Shown: positions 53,503-62,888, counted from the stretch's first letter. The stretch: 64,000 bases of DNA from Pyrodictium sp. (GCA_013540595.1 JABXKE010000002.1:434050-498049); one strand, 5' to 3'. Numbers and translations: made by a program. The notes: generated from the sequence alone by a model not told the origin.

Positions 53503-53815
53503 AAACATACACCTCAAGCACCAACATACATAAACCAAGAGTAATATAGGTAGAGTATCCGAATAGAAATTACAACTTATCGCGGAGAACACTATGCGAC
53601 ATTACATTTCTGGTGTTACGGAGCCCTACCCTACTTCCTATACTGTTTAACAATACCTTCAGTGGGGGGTCCCCAGTGCGTAAAAAGTACTTGTTTCCAT
53701 CAGCAGCACCACGGATAGAGCCTTCTTTAACTGGTTTTATGCCATGCTCTACGACGCAAGTTAATGTAGAAGTAAGTGTTTCAACACACTTAAGAGACAG
53801 ACTTGACTAGAGTCT

Positions 53816-55102
53816 TTATCTTAGTCTTTTAATGACCACGGTAGCCTCGGGATGTAGTGTAGTATGTAGATGCTCCTCAACAAATCCCTCTTTAAGCTTC
53901 ACCCAGCCTAGCACCACGTCTTGAGGCTTGGTAGCAGCTGTGTCCTCGGGAACACGTAGAACAACTCTTTCCTCCATGGTGTTGATACGCTCTACGACTC
54001 CTAGGACGTACTCTCCTCTTCTTATCATTAAGCCTGCTATTATTCCTCTTTCCCATCCAGGCCTTAACCTGTACCCTGTTACGTTTTCGGGTACCTTGCC
54101 CCTTGAGACGATGAAACGACGGCGTGGACAGTTAAACACTGTAACTTCTCCAGAAACAATACTGTAGTCACATAGCCCGCTCACGACATCTAAATCTACT
54201 GTTATTGTTCGCGTTTTAGTAAAGAGGCGGGCCCACTGCTGTGAACGATAAATACGGCGATCTAGCCTACTACGCTCCCTTGGGTGAAGGACTGCAGGCA
54301 CAGTGAGTACATTATAGCCTCTTCTATGTATAGCTTGCGCCAACTTGGCAGAGCTTGATCCAAGGAGGACAACCACATCAGGTTCAAGGGCTTCAATTAG
54401 TGCTACTTTATAGCTGAACCCACGGCCTTGAATAAAGCCATCGGTGTCAACAACATAGTTGGAGCCCAGCATCCTACTAGCTGTGATTATAGATGAGACT
54501 ACGAGGTCAACTACTTTCTCAGCAGAAACATGGCCAACAAAGACACATTTAGGGCTTGGGAAATCTTGGAGAAAGAAAGCCTTCTTGCCGGGATGAGTAG
54601 TGTAGGAGACGCATGTAGGTAGACCAAACTCGTTTTGGCCAACATCACCCTCTATAACGCCTAGTTTTAATCGATTAGCTATCCATAGAGACAACGTTGA
54701 CTTCCCCGTCTCTGGAGCCCCCATAACTACTATGCTTCTTGCACCCATGACTTCAAGGCGCTTTATTGCATTAACCCATTCAAGAATAACATCGTAACCC
54801 TCATGGACTATTTTAGCTGAAGCCCCGGAGCCTAAATGGACACATATTGAGGCTTCACCCTCTATAACGTAAAATGTCAAACCACGAGTACCACGCACAA
54901 TCACCTCATCTCCTGCAGAAACGTTAATGCCAGACACCAGTGCTACGCCACTCTTAACCTCAGCTCTAGAGGGTCCACTAACCCAAAGGCCTCTCCCACG
55001 AGTAAGTGTATAGCAATTCAATCTCGACACCTTTTGGGCCAGGCTACTTCCAGGAAAACCTCTATAATCTGCAGGTATCGCTAATAAACAAGACTGGGAC
55101 AC
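53816..55102 (-). CDS. Clp1/Grc3-type polynucleotide 5'-kinase
   Basis: This enzyme phosphorylates RNA or DNA 5'-hydroxyl ends; eukaryotic relatives act in tRNA splicing and rRNA processing. The 428-residue protein has an N-terminal beta domain, a P-loop GAPETGKSTLSLWIANRL near residue 127, VIEGDVGQNEFGLPTCVS (the family's GDxGQ motif), LVVSSIITASRMLG and a C-terminal beta domain. It is close in length to the archaeal Clp1 homologue of Pyrococcus. The tRNA intron in this window makes a tRNA end-processing role plausible, though archaeal splicing does not strictly need it. Confidence 0.85.
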   Translation of the reverse strand: MSQSCLLAIPADYRGFPGSSLAQKVSRLNCYTLTRGRGLWVSGPSRAEVKSGVALVSGINVSAGDEVIVRGTRGLTFYVIEGEASICVHLGSGASAKIVHEGYDVILEWVNAIKRLEVMGARSIVVMGAPETGKSTLSLWIANRLKLGVIEGDVGQNEFGLPTCVSYTTHPGKKAFFLQDFPSPKCVFVGHVSAEKVVDLVVSSIITASRMLGSNYVVDTDGFIQGRGFSYKVALIEALEPDVVVLLGSSSAKLAQAIHRRGYNVLTVPAVLHPRERSRLDRRIYRSQQWARLFTKTRTITVDLDVVSGLCDYSIVSGEVTVFNCPRRRFIVSRGKVPENVTGYRLRPGWERGIIAGLMIRRGEYVLGVVERINTMEERVVLRVPEDTAATKPQDVVLGWVKLKEGFVEEHLHTTLHPEATVVIKRLR

Positions 55103-55149
55103 AATCCGCCCACCAAAAACCAGACAGATCAGACGACTGAGGTGCTATA

Positions 55150-55371
55150 ATGATGACACTTATACAAGCTGCGCAACGTAGAGATCACATGGTAGGCAAG
55201 TACCGAGTAGTAGTATTATTCGATGATAAAGGAAATCCTATAGGTGCCTTTGTAGAAGGGCCTAGACTAAGAAAGCCCATCTACATCGCTGCTACCGAAC
55301 GCATTGCCCCGCGTGTGCCAAAGAGTGTTAAGAAGCTGCTGAAAAAATATGGTTTCATGATAGAGGGATGA
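55150..55371 (+). CDS. Hypothetical small protein, 73 residues
   Basis: No family is recognised. The protein has a beta-rich centre (KYRVVVLFDDKGNPIGAFVEG) and a basic C-terminal helix (RVPKSVKKLLKKYGFMIEG), and could bind RNA. Two Met codons, 55150 and 55153, can start it; a third (MVGKYRVVVLF) at codon 14 is also possible. It is divergent from the kinase gene by 47 bases. The basic, regular sequence with normal codon use suggests a real gene. Confidence 0.55.
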   Translation: MMTLIQAAQRRDHMVGKYRVVVLFDDKGNPIGAFVEGPRLRKPIYIAATERIAPRVPKSVKKLLKKYGFMIEG

Positions 55372-55617
55372 CTCCAGAACCGATACACGTAACACCTTAA
55401 AGGCCTACATTTTAGAGAAGAGGGCTCCGTTGTCGGGGCTTTAGTCATCCATAAACGTCCTACAACGAAAAGGCCTCGTCATCGCCTTCTAGACGAGTAA
55501 TTTATCTCCGCACATATTTCTAAAACTTGCTGTTATCGCTCTTCGCTCAAGAAGGAAGCACCGAGATCCCAGGTTAACATACTTTCCTATGCCCTTAATC
55601 CATGAAAAGTTATTCAA

Positions 55618-55741
55618 GACTTATATGAGAAAGCTAACTATAACACTGCCCGGCCTCGGGCCACGGGATGCCCCCGCTCCGCCGCGACAATACGGCCTCA
55701 TGGCCTCGTATGGGCGGCGGCTTCCCCCGTGGCCCACAAGG
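55618..55741 (+). ncRNA. H/ACA-type guide RNA next to nep1, with TATA box
   Basis: A GC-rich island in an AT-rich gap folds on the plus strand as an archaeal H/ACA RNA. A 10-bp lower stem, GGGCCACGGG (55658-55667) with CCCGTGGCCC (55726-55735), is followed directly by ACA (55736-55738). The upper stem CCGCCG (55679-55684) pairs with CGGCGG (55715-55720), ending 15 bases before the ACA, the diagnostic spacing. Inside are ATACG/CGTAT and GCC-TCAT-GGC. The pocket is ATGCCCCCGCT on the left and CTTCC on the right. A TATA-like GACTTATATGAG at 55618-55629 puts the transcript start near 55650. A classic kink-turn is not obvious. Confidence 0.65.
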
Positions 55742-55760
55742 GCTTCTTGACGCTATATGC

Positions 55761-56456
55761 TTAATAGTTTACATCCAGTAGACGTTCTGCTTCTGATACG
55801 AGTATGCATGCAAGCGTCCATGCTTTCAATGGTTTACCACCGAGCAAACTGTACCTATAGGCTGCCTTACGTAGTGTGCTTTTCTTGAAGTCACCTCTAG
55901 GAAACATACCAATACCTAGTGGCAACCCTGTATCGAGAGCTTTTCGCACCACGTCCACGGCCCTAGCTGGCTCACCTCTTTCCCATAAGAGTATCAGCTT
56001 ACCATGCTTTCTAACAAACTCTCTAAGACTCTTAGCTTCAAGTTTTATGAGGGGGGTTTCGGTGTCTGGAGGAACCTTGCCGTATTTGAGGAGCTGAGCC
56101 ATTAGACCACGAAACCTCTCATAGTGTTTTGGTATTCTTGTCTCTGGGCGAACCATGAAGACGCGGCCATCATATACGTGTATGTATACACGTAGGAAGC
56201 CTTTCTGGTTTAGTATAGAGTCTTGAAGTATTAGCAGTGTCGTATGTACTATGTCGGGTCGTCCTCTTTTCCATTTCTGAGGTAGAGTCTCCATAGCCTT
56301 ATAGTGCAACGTCTTATCCAGTAGCATTTCATCGGGTGCTATGTTATATCTCTTGGCTGCCCTTAGAACCACAGGATGAGTATGCAATTCTTTGGGTACT
56401 ATTTCGAGGCCAGACTCTAGCAACACTATTTTGATTACTGTCCTAGCTATAACCAA
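55761..56456 (-). CDS. nep1: Nep1 (EMG1) rRNA pseudouridine N1-methyltransferase
   Basis: Nep1 is a SPOUT-fold enzyme that methylates the N1 of a pseudouridine in helix 31 of 16S rRNA. The 231-residue protein matches well: VLLESGLEIVPKEL, LLDKTLHYKAM, RPDIVHTTLL, RGLMAQLLKYGKVPP, LGIGMFPRGDF and the C-terminal helix. The pseudouridine substrate is made by a guide RNA complex, so the H/ACA-like RNA 20 bases beyond its stop is notable. The two units are convergent. The start is near 56456 with an ATG; the true N-terminus may be GTG within 10 codons. Confidence 0.91.
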   Translation of the reverse strand: MVIARTVIKIVLLESGLEIVPKELHTHPVVLRAAKRYNIAPDEMLLDKTLHYKAMETLPQKWKRGRPDIVHTTLLILQDSILNQKGFLRVYIHVYDGRVFMVRPETRIPKHYERFRGLMAQLLKYGKVPPDTETPLIKLEAKSLREFVRKHGKLILLWERGEPARAVDVVRKALDTGLPLGIGMFPRGDFKKSTLRKAAYRYSLLGGKPLKAWTLACILVSEAERLLDVNY

Positions 56457-56610
56457 TGAGCTTATGCCACCAATAAGTTTATTTCAATATGCAGAGAGTT
56501 ACCCTTTTAGTATCTTTAGTCACCATATAGTATAGGATTCTACGCTACAGAGCCTTAAGACCTTGTATGACTTATCAGACGAGAAGCGCTTAGGGTCATG
56601 GGGAATAGTG

Positions 56611-57636
56611 ATGGCTTCATCTGTACGGAAATTACAGATAACAGGTAGAGGATCATACATATTAACATTACCAAAGGAGTGGATTGAGAAGAATAAGCTT
56701 ACTAAGGGTAGTGAAGTCCTTATAATCTATGAGCCTGATGGCTCACTAAGGATATTGCCTACGCGCGGTCCATCTGATAGAGACAGAGGCTATATTGCAA
56801 AGATAGAATTTAAGGGAGGAAACATAGACTCTCTATTACGACTTATAATATCGTACTACATAGCAGGCGCTAACATTATAGAGGTAACTGTGGGGGAAAT
56901 GAAGCGTGAAGATGTAAAAAAGCTTCTAGGCATGGTGGAGCATAGGACTATGGGGCTTGAAGTTGTCGAGGAATCCTCTGAAAAGATTGTGTTGCAAGTG
57001 ATTATTGATCCTTCATCAATGCCTATAAATGAAAGTTTTAACAAGCTGGCTAGGACAGTAGAACATATGCTTGAAGACCTTGAGAGTGGTATTAGAGGAA
57101 AAGAACCTCATTTATTACTTGAAGTGGCAAGCAGAGACGATGTTGCAGACAAACTGTTCTTGCATATTTGGAGACAGGTAATGCTTGCACTAAGCAATAG
57201 GTACCTAGCAAGTGAACTCGGTGTTAAAAACTATGCCCTTATGGGGCTCCTAATGGTAGCAGCAAAGAACATTGAGAGAATAGGTGATCATGTTGCCAGA
57301 ATAGCGGAGATAGTCTCTGAGGCACTTGAAACCGATGGGGGCACGCAGAGACTTGCTGACCTTATTAACCCGATAAGATTGTTGTTTAGCGAGACTGTAA
57401 AGGTATTTAAGAAGCCTAGTGAACACGATGTAGAGGCTCTCATAGAGAAGGCTCTTCTAATAAAGCAGAGCGCTATAGGCGAATTTAAGGAGAAGACGAG
57501 AGAGATAAAGAGCGCAAAATTATTGGGTCGTCTATGGCTAGTGACAGAGAGCCTAAGCAGAATAGTTGACTACTGTGTCGACATATTAGAGCTATCCCTA
57601 AATGAACTTAGCATATTGACGCTCACCATGAAATAA
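56611..57636 (+). CDS. AbrB-PhoU regulatory protein
   Basis: The N-terminal 50 residues are a SpoVT/AbrB-type DNA-binding domain: VRKLQITGRGSYILTLPKEW, KGSEVLIIYEPDGSLRILP. They are followed by PhoU helices from about 100 to 330 (VEHMLEDLESGIRG; NIERIGDHVARIAEI, with the E-x3-D metal-binding motif). This fusion is typical of archaeal phosphate-uptake regulators. It probably controls phosphate transporter genes. The frame opens at 56563 (TTG), but I choose ATG 56611 (MASSVRKLQITG), preceded by TGGGGA, giving 341 residues. No Pst transporter genes are near. Confidence 0.85.
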   Translation: MASSVRKLQITGRGSYILTLPKEWIEKNKLTKGSEVLIIYEPDGSLRILPTRGPSDRDRGYIAKIEFKGGNIDSLLRLIISYYIAGANIIEVTVGEMKREDVKKLLGMVEHRTMGLEVVEESSEKIVLQVIIDPSSMPINESFNKLARTVEHMLEDLESGIRGKEPHLLLEVASRDDVADKLFLHIWRQVMLALSNRYLASELGVKNYALMGLLMVAAKNIERIGDHVARIAEIVSEALETDGGTQRLADLINPIRLLFSETVKVFKKPSEHDVEALIEKALLIKQSAIGEFKEKTREIKSAKLLGRLWLVTESLSRIVDYCVDILELSLNELSILTLTMK

Positions 57637-57762
57637 GGGTTGCCGACTCTTTGCAGGCGTTCATCCAGAGAGAGTAAAGCCTTAATTACCAAACTACTCA
57701 TCTCGCTAGACTGGCAGAGAGACAGCATGCATGTTTTTGCACGCTTGGAGGTGTAGGAGGGA

Positions 57763-58047
57763 GTGTCTCAACGTCAACAGCGTACAAAGATGATTAACCC
57801 ATTAAAGGTGCTTAGAGAGGCTACCGGGAGAATAATATTCGTAAAACTAAAGGATGGAAGCGAATATGTTGGCAAGCTTGAGGTAACTGACTCTACAATG
57901 AACCTAGTACTTGACAACTGTATTGAATTGAAGCCGGGAACACATGAGCCTAGAGTTAAGTATGGGAGAGCACTGATTAGAGGAAGCCATGTAGTATATG
58001 TAAGTGTTGATTATGAGATAGTTGCAGGAGAACAACTTCCACTCTAG
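57763..58047 (+). CDS. Sm-like archaeal protein (LSm)
   Basis: LSm proteins form seven-subunit rings that bind U-rich RNA. The 94-residue protein has the Sm1 motif ([22 protein letters not shown] and [10 protein letters not shown]) and Sm2 ([16 protein letters not shown], the I-R-G motif). It has a short N-terminal tail ([14 protein letters not shown]). The start is GTG at 57763 with a GGAGGTGTAGGAGGG ribosome site. It is 126 bases after the AbrB-PhoU gene. Archaea often carry two LSm proteins; this looks like the Sm1 type. Confidence 0.92.
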   Translation: MSQRQQRTKMINPLKVLREATGRIIFVKLKDGSEYVGKLEVTDSTMNLVLDNCIELKPGTHEPRVKYGRALIRGSHVVYVSVDYEIVAGEQLPL

Positions 58048-58395
58048 CAATAATACAGCAAGTGTTAAGGAAACAAGATACACGGGAGAACCTAAGTAGT
58101 ACGCCATGCTTTTAAATCGTTGATACTAGTCTAGCGTCACCAAGCTTGTTGCTAGCTTTACCCTAAGATTAGATAATGACGTCTATCGGAGACTCAAAGT
58201 ATTCTACCCCTGGTTTACTAGAACAAGAATTAGAATAATAGTATACTGGGTAGACTATACAGTACCATTTTACAGTACCATTTGTAATAGTTACATAACA
58301 GGTTAGCTTGGCGCAGTAGCTACCAGTCCTCGTATGGGGGTAAAGACATTAAATACACTGAGATAGCCCCGGTTATTAAGTGAGGTGAGCATGAA
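58048..58395. other. 348-bp gene-free stretch with a 12-bp tandem direct repeat
   Basis: No gene is certain here. ACAGTACCATTT occurs twice, at 58259-58270 and 58272-58283, one base apart. A 58-codon open frame without start codon (58130-58306) reads VTKLVASFTLRLDNDVYRRL and could be a remnant of a ribbon-helix-helix protein. A TATA-like ATTAAATA at about 58349 and GAGGTGA before 58396 belong to the S-adenosylmethionine synthetase gene. Confidence 0.45.
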
Positions 58396-59625
58396 GTGGC
58401 GCGTAACATAGTTGTTGAAAGCGTGCGATGGCAACCCATAGAGGATCAGGCTGTCGAGCTAGTAGAGAGAAAGGGTCTAGGACACCCCGACACGATTTGT
58501 GATGCAGTAGCAGAACAGGCTAGTAGAGAACTTTCAAGATACTACATAGAAAACTATGGCACTATACTACACCACAATCTTGACAAAGTCTTGCTTGTTG
58601 GCGGACAAGCTGCTCCAAGGTTTGGTGGTGGAAGAGTACTCCAACCTATATACATAATAGTCTCTGGCCGTGCAACAACCGAGGTTAAACTTGAGGATGG
58701 CGGCGTAGAGAAAGTGCCTATCGGCCCCATAATTCTCAGGGCTGTGAAGACCTGGATAAAGAACAACTTCCGCTTCCTTGACCCAGAAGAACATGTAATT
58801 GTTGACTATAAGATAGGGCATGGAAGCATTGATCTCGTTGGAATATTCGAGCTAGGCAAAGAGAGAGTGCCACTTGCTAATGACACAAGTGTCGGTGTGG
58901 GCTTCGCACCATTCTCCGCACTTGAGAGACTAGTATACGAAACGGAGAGACTACTGAATAGCAAGGAGTTCAAGCAGAAGAATCCTGAAGTAGGCGAAGA
59001 CATTAAGGTTATGGGACTACGCAGGGAGAAGAGAATAGACCTCACAATAGCAGCAGCTACTATCTCTAGTCTAGTACAAGACGTAAACCACTATCTTACT
59101 GTGAAGGAGGCGATAAAGGAAGCTGTACTAGATCTTGCTAGCAAGATAGCGCCAGACTACGACGTCTACGTCCACGTCAACACTGCCGACGTGCCCGACA
59201 AAGGCATTGTATACTTGACAGTAACTGGGACAAGCGCAGAGCATGGAGACGATGGCGCTACTGGCCGTGGTAATAGAAGCTATGGACTCATAACACCACT
59301 CAGACCCATGAGCCTTGAGGCTGCAGCAGGCAAGAACCCTGTTAGTCATGTCGGAAAGATTTACAATGTGATGGCTATGAACATCGCTAGGAGGGTATAC
59401 AGAGAAGTCAGTGGGCTAAGAGAGGTGTATGTAGAACTCCTAAGCCAAATAGGAAGGCCAATAAATGAGCCGCTCGTCGCAAACGTCAAAGTTCTCACCG
59501 AGAAACCCGATGAACCCTTGAGGTCTAGTGTTGTAAGCGATATAGAGTCGATAGTAGAGGAGGAACTTAACAACTACAAGAATATAACCGAACTTATACT
59601 GAAAGACGAGATAATAGTATACTAA
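58396..59625 (+). CDS. Archaeal S-adenosylmethionine synthetase
   Basis: This is the archaeal type of methionine adenosyltransferase, very different from the bacterial one. The 409-residue protein includes [18 protein letters not shown] with HxD metal ligands, [51 protein letters not shown] and ASKHVGK-like [11 protein letters not shown], all conserved. The start is GTG at 58396 after GTGAGGTGAGC. It makes the methyl donor for the methyltransferases in this window and the decarboxylase for polyamines. It is convergent with the DUF460 gene. Confidence 0.95.
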   Translation: MARNIVVESVRWQPIEDQAVELVERKGLGHPDTICDAVAEQASRELSRYYIENYGTILHHNLDKVLLVGGQAAPRFGGGRVLQPIYIIVSGRATTEVKLEDGGVEKVPIGPIILRAVKTWIKNNFRFLDPEEHVIVDYKIGHGSIDLVGIFELGKERVPLANDTSVGVGFAPFSALERLVYETERLLNSKEFKQKNPEVGEDIKVMGLRREKRIDLTIAAATISSLVQDVNHYLTVKEAIKEAVLDLASKIAPDYDVYVHVNTADVPDKGIVYLTVTGTSAEHGDDGATGRGNRSYGLITPLRPMSLEAAAGKNPVSHVGKIYNVMAMNIARRVYREVSGLREVYVELLSQIGRPINEPLVANVKVLTEKPDEPLRSSVVSDIESIVEEELNNYKNITELILKDEIIVY

Positions 59626-59648
59626 ATGTAATGGCGACAGAGCTTAGC

Positions 59649-61688
59649 TCATACCACTTCCCCGTTGTTTTTAAGTAGTAGACGTGCTCTCCTCATTCTA
59701 TATTCTTCTATGAGCTTTCTGAGTTCATTAATACTAAGTTCTTTCTGTGTACTAGTCTCTTGGCTACGTTTCTTATATTCTTCTAATACTGAGTAAGCAT
59801 CAATGACTACTCTCCCGTCAAGAAAGGCGAGGCTACCTATTCTCTCAACAACGTATTCTTCCATGACTAGTAGTGGTATATGTAGTGTTTCAGCTATGCG
59901 GTAGAGCTTCTCGTAGTGACGAGACGGGACAAGAAGGGCCAGGACTGTTCTAGCTAGCTTATCTGCATGCCTCTCTAAGCCTATGGGGTTGGGTGACTCG
60001 ATAATCACTATTTGTCTGCCATAATGTCTTGACTTCTCTTCGATTATCTCCAGTGTTTCTGAGGAGAGGTCATGTATCACTATTGCTGGAACAATATGCC
60101 CTCTGGCAATCCCGAACACGAAGCTAGCCAGCTTCTCAACATCTTCTTCGGTATCACGCAAACGACTTCTAAGCCTCTCAAGCTCGCCTTGGAGCGACAG
60201 TATTCGCTCACGAAGCATTGTTATCTCTCTGTCTCTCTCCACCTCCTCCTTTAGCGACATTGTCATAATCTTCAAGTCTATTTCAAGTGCTTTTACTGTA
60301 TCCTCTAACTCGGCGAGCTTCTTCTTGAGTATTCTATTCTCAGCTCTTAACAGTTCAATTTCCGTCAGCAACTGCGTATTCTGCTGGGAGGCGCCATCAG
60401 TGTTATGCTTTGACTTCTCGTCATGAATATCTGGCGGAGTATAGTCTTCAGCCAACAACTCATTGATAGCATTCTCTACGGCTTCTGCAATCGTAGCACC
60501 ACGTATCACATCAGCCTTAACTTTCTCTGCATCTATGTCTAAACCTATTCTGTTAACGTATGATTCTATCTGCCTCATTTTGCCCCCATACACATGAAGA
60601 GCCTTTACTGCTGCAGCCAATGCATCCCTTACATGGGAATCAGCTATCCTGCGTAGATCAGGGTACTTCGACGTGTACTCGTCAAGAATCATACGCTTTT
60701 CCTCCACACTTAGTGAAGCCGGTGGCTCATAGACTGGCACCCTAAGAGAGGCAGCGAGCTTTCTAACGAAATCGGGCGCTGGTGTAACATCTGTTGCTAT
60801 AAGTACAGGTATGCCATATTGTCTTATTATCGCTATGACCTCGCTCCGGTCGAGCCCTCGTCTTGAAACCGCAAATACTGGCTCACCGTTCAAGTCAACA
60901 GCAGCTATACCTGTTGATACTCCTGGGTCAACACCCACTATTATGAATGGCTTACTTCGCGTGTTATCATAGTACTCTATTGTATCAACAAACTCTATCT
61001 CACTCCTATAGACAGATTCAATCTCTATCCTTATATCCGTGTCTTCATGGGGCTTCACAACCTTGCTGACACGGTCACGAGGAGCATACACTATGAATAC
61101 AGCACTATCAAGACCGCCTCCACTCTTACGGAACATAAGATCGTAGTCTAGTCCACTCCTATCGAGTGCTTTCTTGATGTCTTTTGCTGCACGCAGTATA
61201 GCTGCACGGACTCTTCTCTGGTAACGACGTGCGCTCATACCACCATGCTTTAACTTTCTCGACTTTGCAACTATTATCTTCGTTTTCTCCTCTACATAGC
61301 GTATAGGAGTACCATACCCCATTTCTGCAAGCAAAGCAACAAGGTAAGCTGTACGGGAAGGAGATAGCTTCCCACTGCTAGGGCTTAACCCAGCTAAGTG
61401 TGCCAGTTTACGCAATTCTACAAAGCGGCCATCGGGGAGGCGTGTTGTCTGTACAATCATAGTATCAGACGGCAAGAGGGAAAGTATGCGGGCCAACTCG
61501 CGCTTATTACGGGCAAGCTCAAGTATGTTATCGACTGCAAGGATACGCGGCCTATACTCCCAGACAAGCCGTATGAGGCGATGGAGAGGAACCTTCTCAT
61601 GCTTGTTGACAAGCTTGCCGTTCTCCACTAAGGCCACACTAAAGCATAATGGGCCATGTTTGCAGCCAGGCTCAACATCTATACCCAT
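59649..61688 (-). CDS. DUF460 family protein with RNase H-like domain and coiled coil
   Basis: The 679-residue protein matches the archaeal DUF460/COG2433 family. The N-terminal 130 residues form a first RNase H-like region (GIDVEPGCKHGPLCFSV; RILAVDNILELA). A second starts near residue 240 with VGVDPGVSTGIAAVDLNG, IATDVTPAPDFVRK and SHVRDALAAAVKAL, which has the acidic residues of RuvC-like nucleases. Residues 400-510 are a long coiled coil (LRAENRILKKKLAELEDTV). A C-terminal alpha/beta domain follows. The family has no proven role; nucleic-acid processing is likely. It starts at ATG 61688. Confidence 0.83.
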   Translation of the reverse strand: MGIDVEPGCKHGPLCFSVALVENGKLVNKHEKVPLHRLIRLVWEYRPRILAVDNILELARNKRELARILSLLPSDTMIVQTTRLPDGRFVELRKLAHLAGLSPSSGKLSPSRTAYLVALLAEMGYGTPIRYVEEKTKIIVAKSRKLKHGGMSARRYQRRVRAAILRAAKDIKKALDRSGLDYDLMFRKSGGGLDSAVFIVYAPRDRVSKVVKPHEDTDIRIEIESVYRSEIEFVDTIEYYDNTRSKPFIIVGVDPGVSTGIAAVDLNGEPVFAVSRRGLDRSEVIAIIRQYGIPVLIATDVTPAPDFVRKLAASLRVPVYEPPASLSVEEKRMILDEYTSKYPDLRRIADSHVRDALAAAVKALHVYGGKMRQIESYVNRIGLDIDAEKVKADVIRGATIAEAVENAINELLAEDYTPPDIHDEKSKHNTDGASQQNTQLLTEIELLRAENRILKKKLAELEDTVKALEIDLKIMTMSLKEEVERDREITMLRERILSLQGELERLRSRLRDTEEDVEKLASFVFGIARGHIVPAIVIHDLSSETLEIIEEKSRHYGRQIVIIESPNPIGLERHADKLARTVLALLVPSRHYEKLYRIAETLHIPLLVMEEYVVERIGSLAFLDGRVVIDAYSVLEEYKKRSQETSTQKELSINELRKLIEEYRMRRARLLLKNNGEVV

Positions 61689-61809
61689 GACCTTCAGACT
61701 GCGTCACCCCAACTAAGGAGTGCCTGGTAAGCCGTAGTACCCTTCACATACTCCTATACCATACCTTTCAGGGGTACACTGTACCGTGTTACTGGTCAGC
61801 AGATTAAGA

Positions 61810-61918
61810 CCTATAAGCCCAACTCTAATAACTAACACTACCGTGGCCCCGCTGGTCTCACACCCGCAGAGACCCGGCTACGGGGCAATGAAGCGGGGCG
61901 GTCAGGCGGGGCACACCA
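61810..61918 (+). ncRNA. H/ACA-type guide RNA candidate with TATA element
   Basis: On the plus strand a lower stem GCCCCGC (61846-61852) pairs with GCGGGGC (61906-61912), followed at once by ACA (61913-61915). An upper stem CCCGC (61863-61867) pairs with GCGGG (61893-61897), ending 15 bases before ACA as H/ACA guides require. The interior has CCCG-GCTA-CGGG flanked by AGAGA and CAATGAA, similar to a kink-turn with tandem GA. Pocket sides are TGGTCTCACA and GCGGTCAG. A TATA-like CCTATAAGC at 61810-61818 lies 25 bases before the expected start. The element is in a GC-rich island in a 438-bp gap. Confidence 0.55.
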
Positions 61919-61941
61919 TCAAAATACTACTGGCGAGACTA

Positions 61942-62036
61942 TGACTGCGGGATGAGCGAGCCCCCTCGCGCCCCTAGCCCTCGGAGGCTAGGGGTGCCCG
62001 TGACGTGTGCCGGGCCGGTTGCGACCGCGCCTTAAG
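61942..62036. ncRNA. Second GC-rich structured segment of unknown type
   Basis: Just after the H/ACA-like element comes about 95 bases with many strong hairpins: GCGAG-CCCC-CTCGC, CCCCTAGCC-CTCGGA-GGCTAGGGG (9 bp), CCCG...CGGG and GGT-TGCG-ACC. It has no ACA at the right distance and no C/D boxes that fit. It is not RNase P RNA: the conserved core elements are absent. It could be part of the same transcript, a separate RNA, or a strong stop before the phosphoribosyltransferase gene. Confidence 0.4.
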
Positions 62037-62126
62037 CGTGAAGGAGTCTTGATTGCGAGGTTTTGTTGCGATGCACGGTAATTCTTAGAATCCCCCGCAT
62101 ACTATCTGTTTCTAGGTGAACCTCCT

Positions 62127-62804
62127 GTGCCACGGGTACCCGTGAAGCTGGTGTCATGGGAGGAGATTGTTGAGTGGAGTAGGGGTCTAGCAAGAAAGAT
62201 AAAGGAGAGTGGCTACAGGCCAACTGTTATAATAGCTGTTGCGAGAGGAGGCTATGTTCCTGCTAGACTGCTTGCAGACTTCCTTAATGTCACAAACATG
62301 CTGAGTATACAAAGCCAACACTGGACAGAAGCTGCTAAGGCTGCTGAGAAGGCCATACTCAAATTCCCCTACAAAGTCGACTTAAGCGAGCACGACGCCT
62401 TACTAGTTGACGACATTGTTGATACTGGTGATACACTACTACTAGCAAGAGAGTATATTTTGAAGAACTGGAAGCCCAGAACACTCAAGATAGCCACACT
62501 CCAATGGATAAGCGCTGTTGCCAAATTCAAGCCAGATTACTACTATATAGAAGTAAAGGACTGGGCATGGTTCCAATACCCCTGGACAAGGCTTGAAGAT
62601 GTCACCCAGTTCATAGAAAGGATGCTAAGAGAAGAAGCTAAAGAAACAGGCAAAAAGACATGGACTCTTAGCGAGATAAAAGAAAAGTTCTATGAATGGT
62701 ACGGTATAAGAGTAGAAGAGTACTATTATCATGACGCACTTGATCTCCTTGAAGAAAAAGGCGTCATAAAAAAGGAGAAGAACAACTATAAACTACTCGT
62801 ATGA
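62127..62804 (+). CDS. Phosphoribosyltransferase with C-terminal helical extension
   Basis: The 225-residue protein has the purine-type PRPP-binding motif ALLVDDIVDTGDTLLLA near residue 90 and a start TVIIAVARGGYVPARLLADFL, as in guanine/xanthine or hypoxanthine phosphoribosyltransferases. Base-recognition residues sit in YIEVKDWAWFQYPW. The C-terminal 65 residues (WTLSEIKEKFYEWYGI; YYHDALDLLEEKGVIKKEKN) look like a winged helix, which could regulate expression. It salvages purines for nucleotide synthesis. The start is GTG at 62127 (MPRVPVKLVSWE); an ATG after that lies at about 62156 in another frame. Confidence 0.85.
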   Translation: MPRVPVKLVSWEEIVEWSRGLARKIKESGYRPTVIIAVARGGYVPARLLADFLNVTNMLSIQSQHWTEAAKAAEKAILKFPYKVDLSEHDALLVDDIVDTGDTLLLAREYILKNWKPRTLKIATLQWISAVAKFKPDYYYIEVKDWAWFQYPWTRLEDVTQFIERMLREEAKETGKKTWTLSEIKEKFYEWYGIRVEEYYYHDALDLLEEKGVIKKEKNNYKLLV

Positions 62805-62888
62805 CAATGTAAAACTATTCAAGTAACACATTCAATCTAATTATCATAGTTATGCAATATACGGAGCAACTGTTTAATCCTTAATTAT

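Noticed and set aside
53613-53810. 65-codon plus-strand frame between moeA and the Clp1-like gene
   Set aside because: Its composition is irregular, it has no ribosome site, and it does not look like a folded protein. The 222-bp gap holds nothing else I can name.
61842-62036. RNase P or SRP RNA in the GC-rich island
   Set aside because: The conserved core sequences that I know for archaeal RNase P RNA and the SRP helix 8 loop sequence are not present on either strand.
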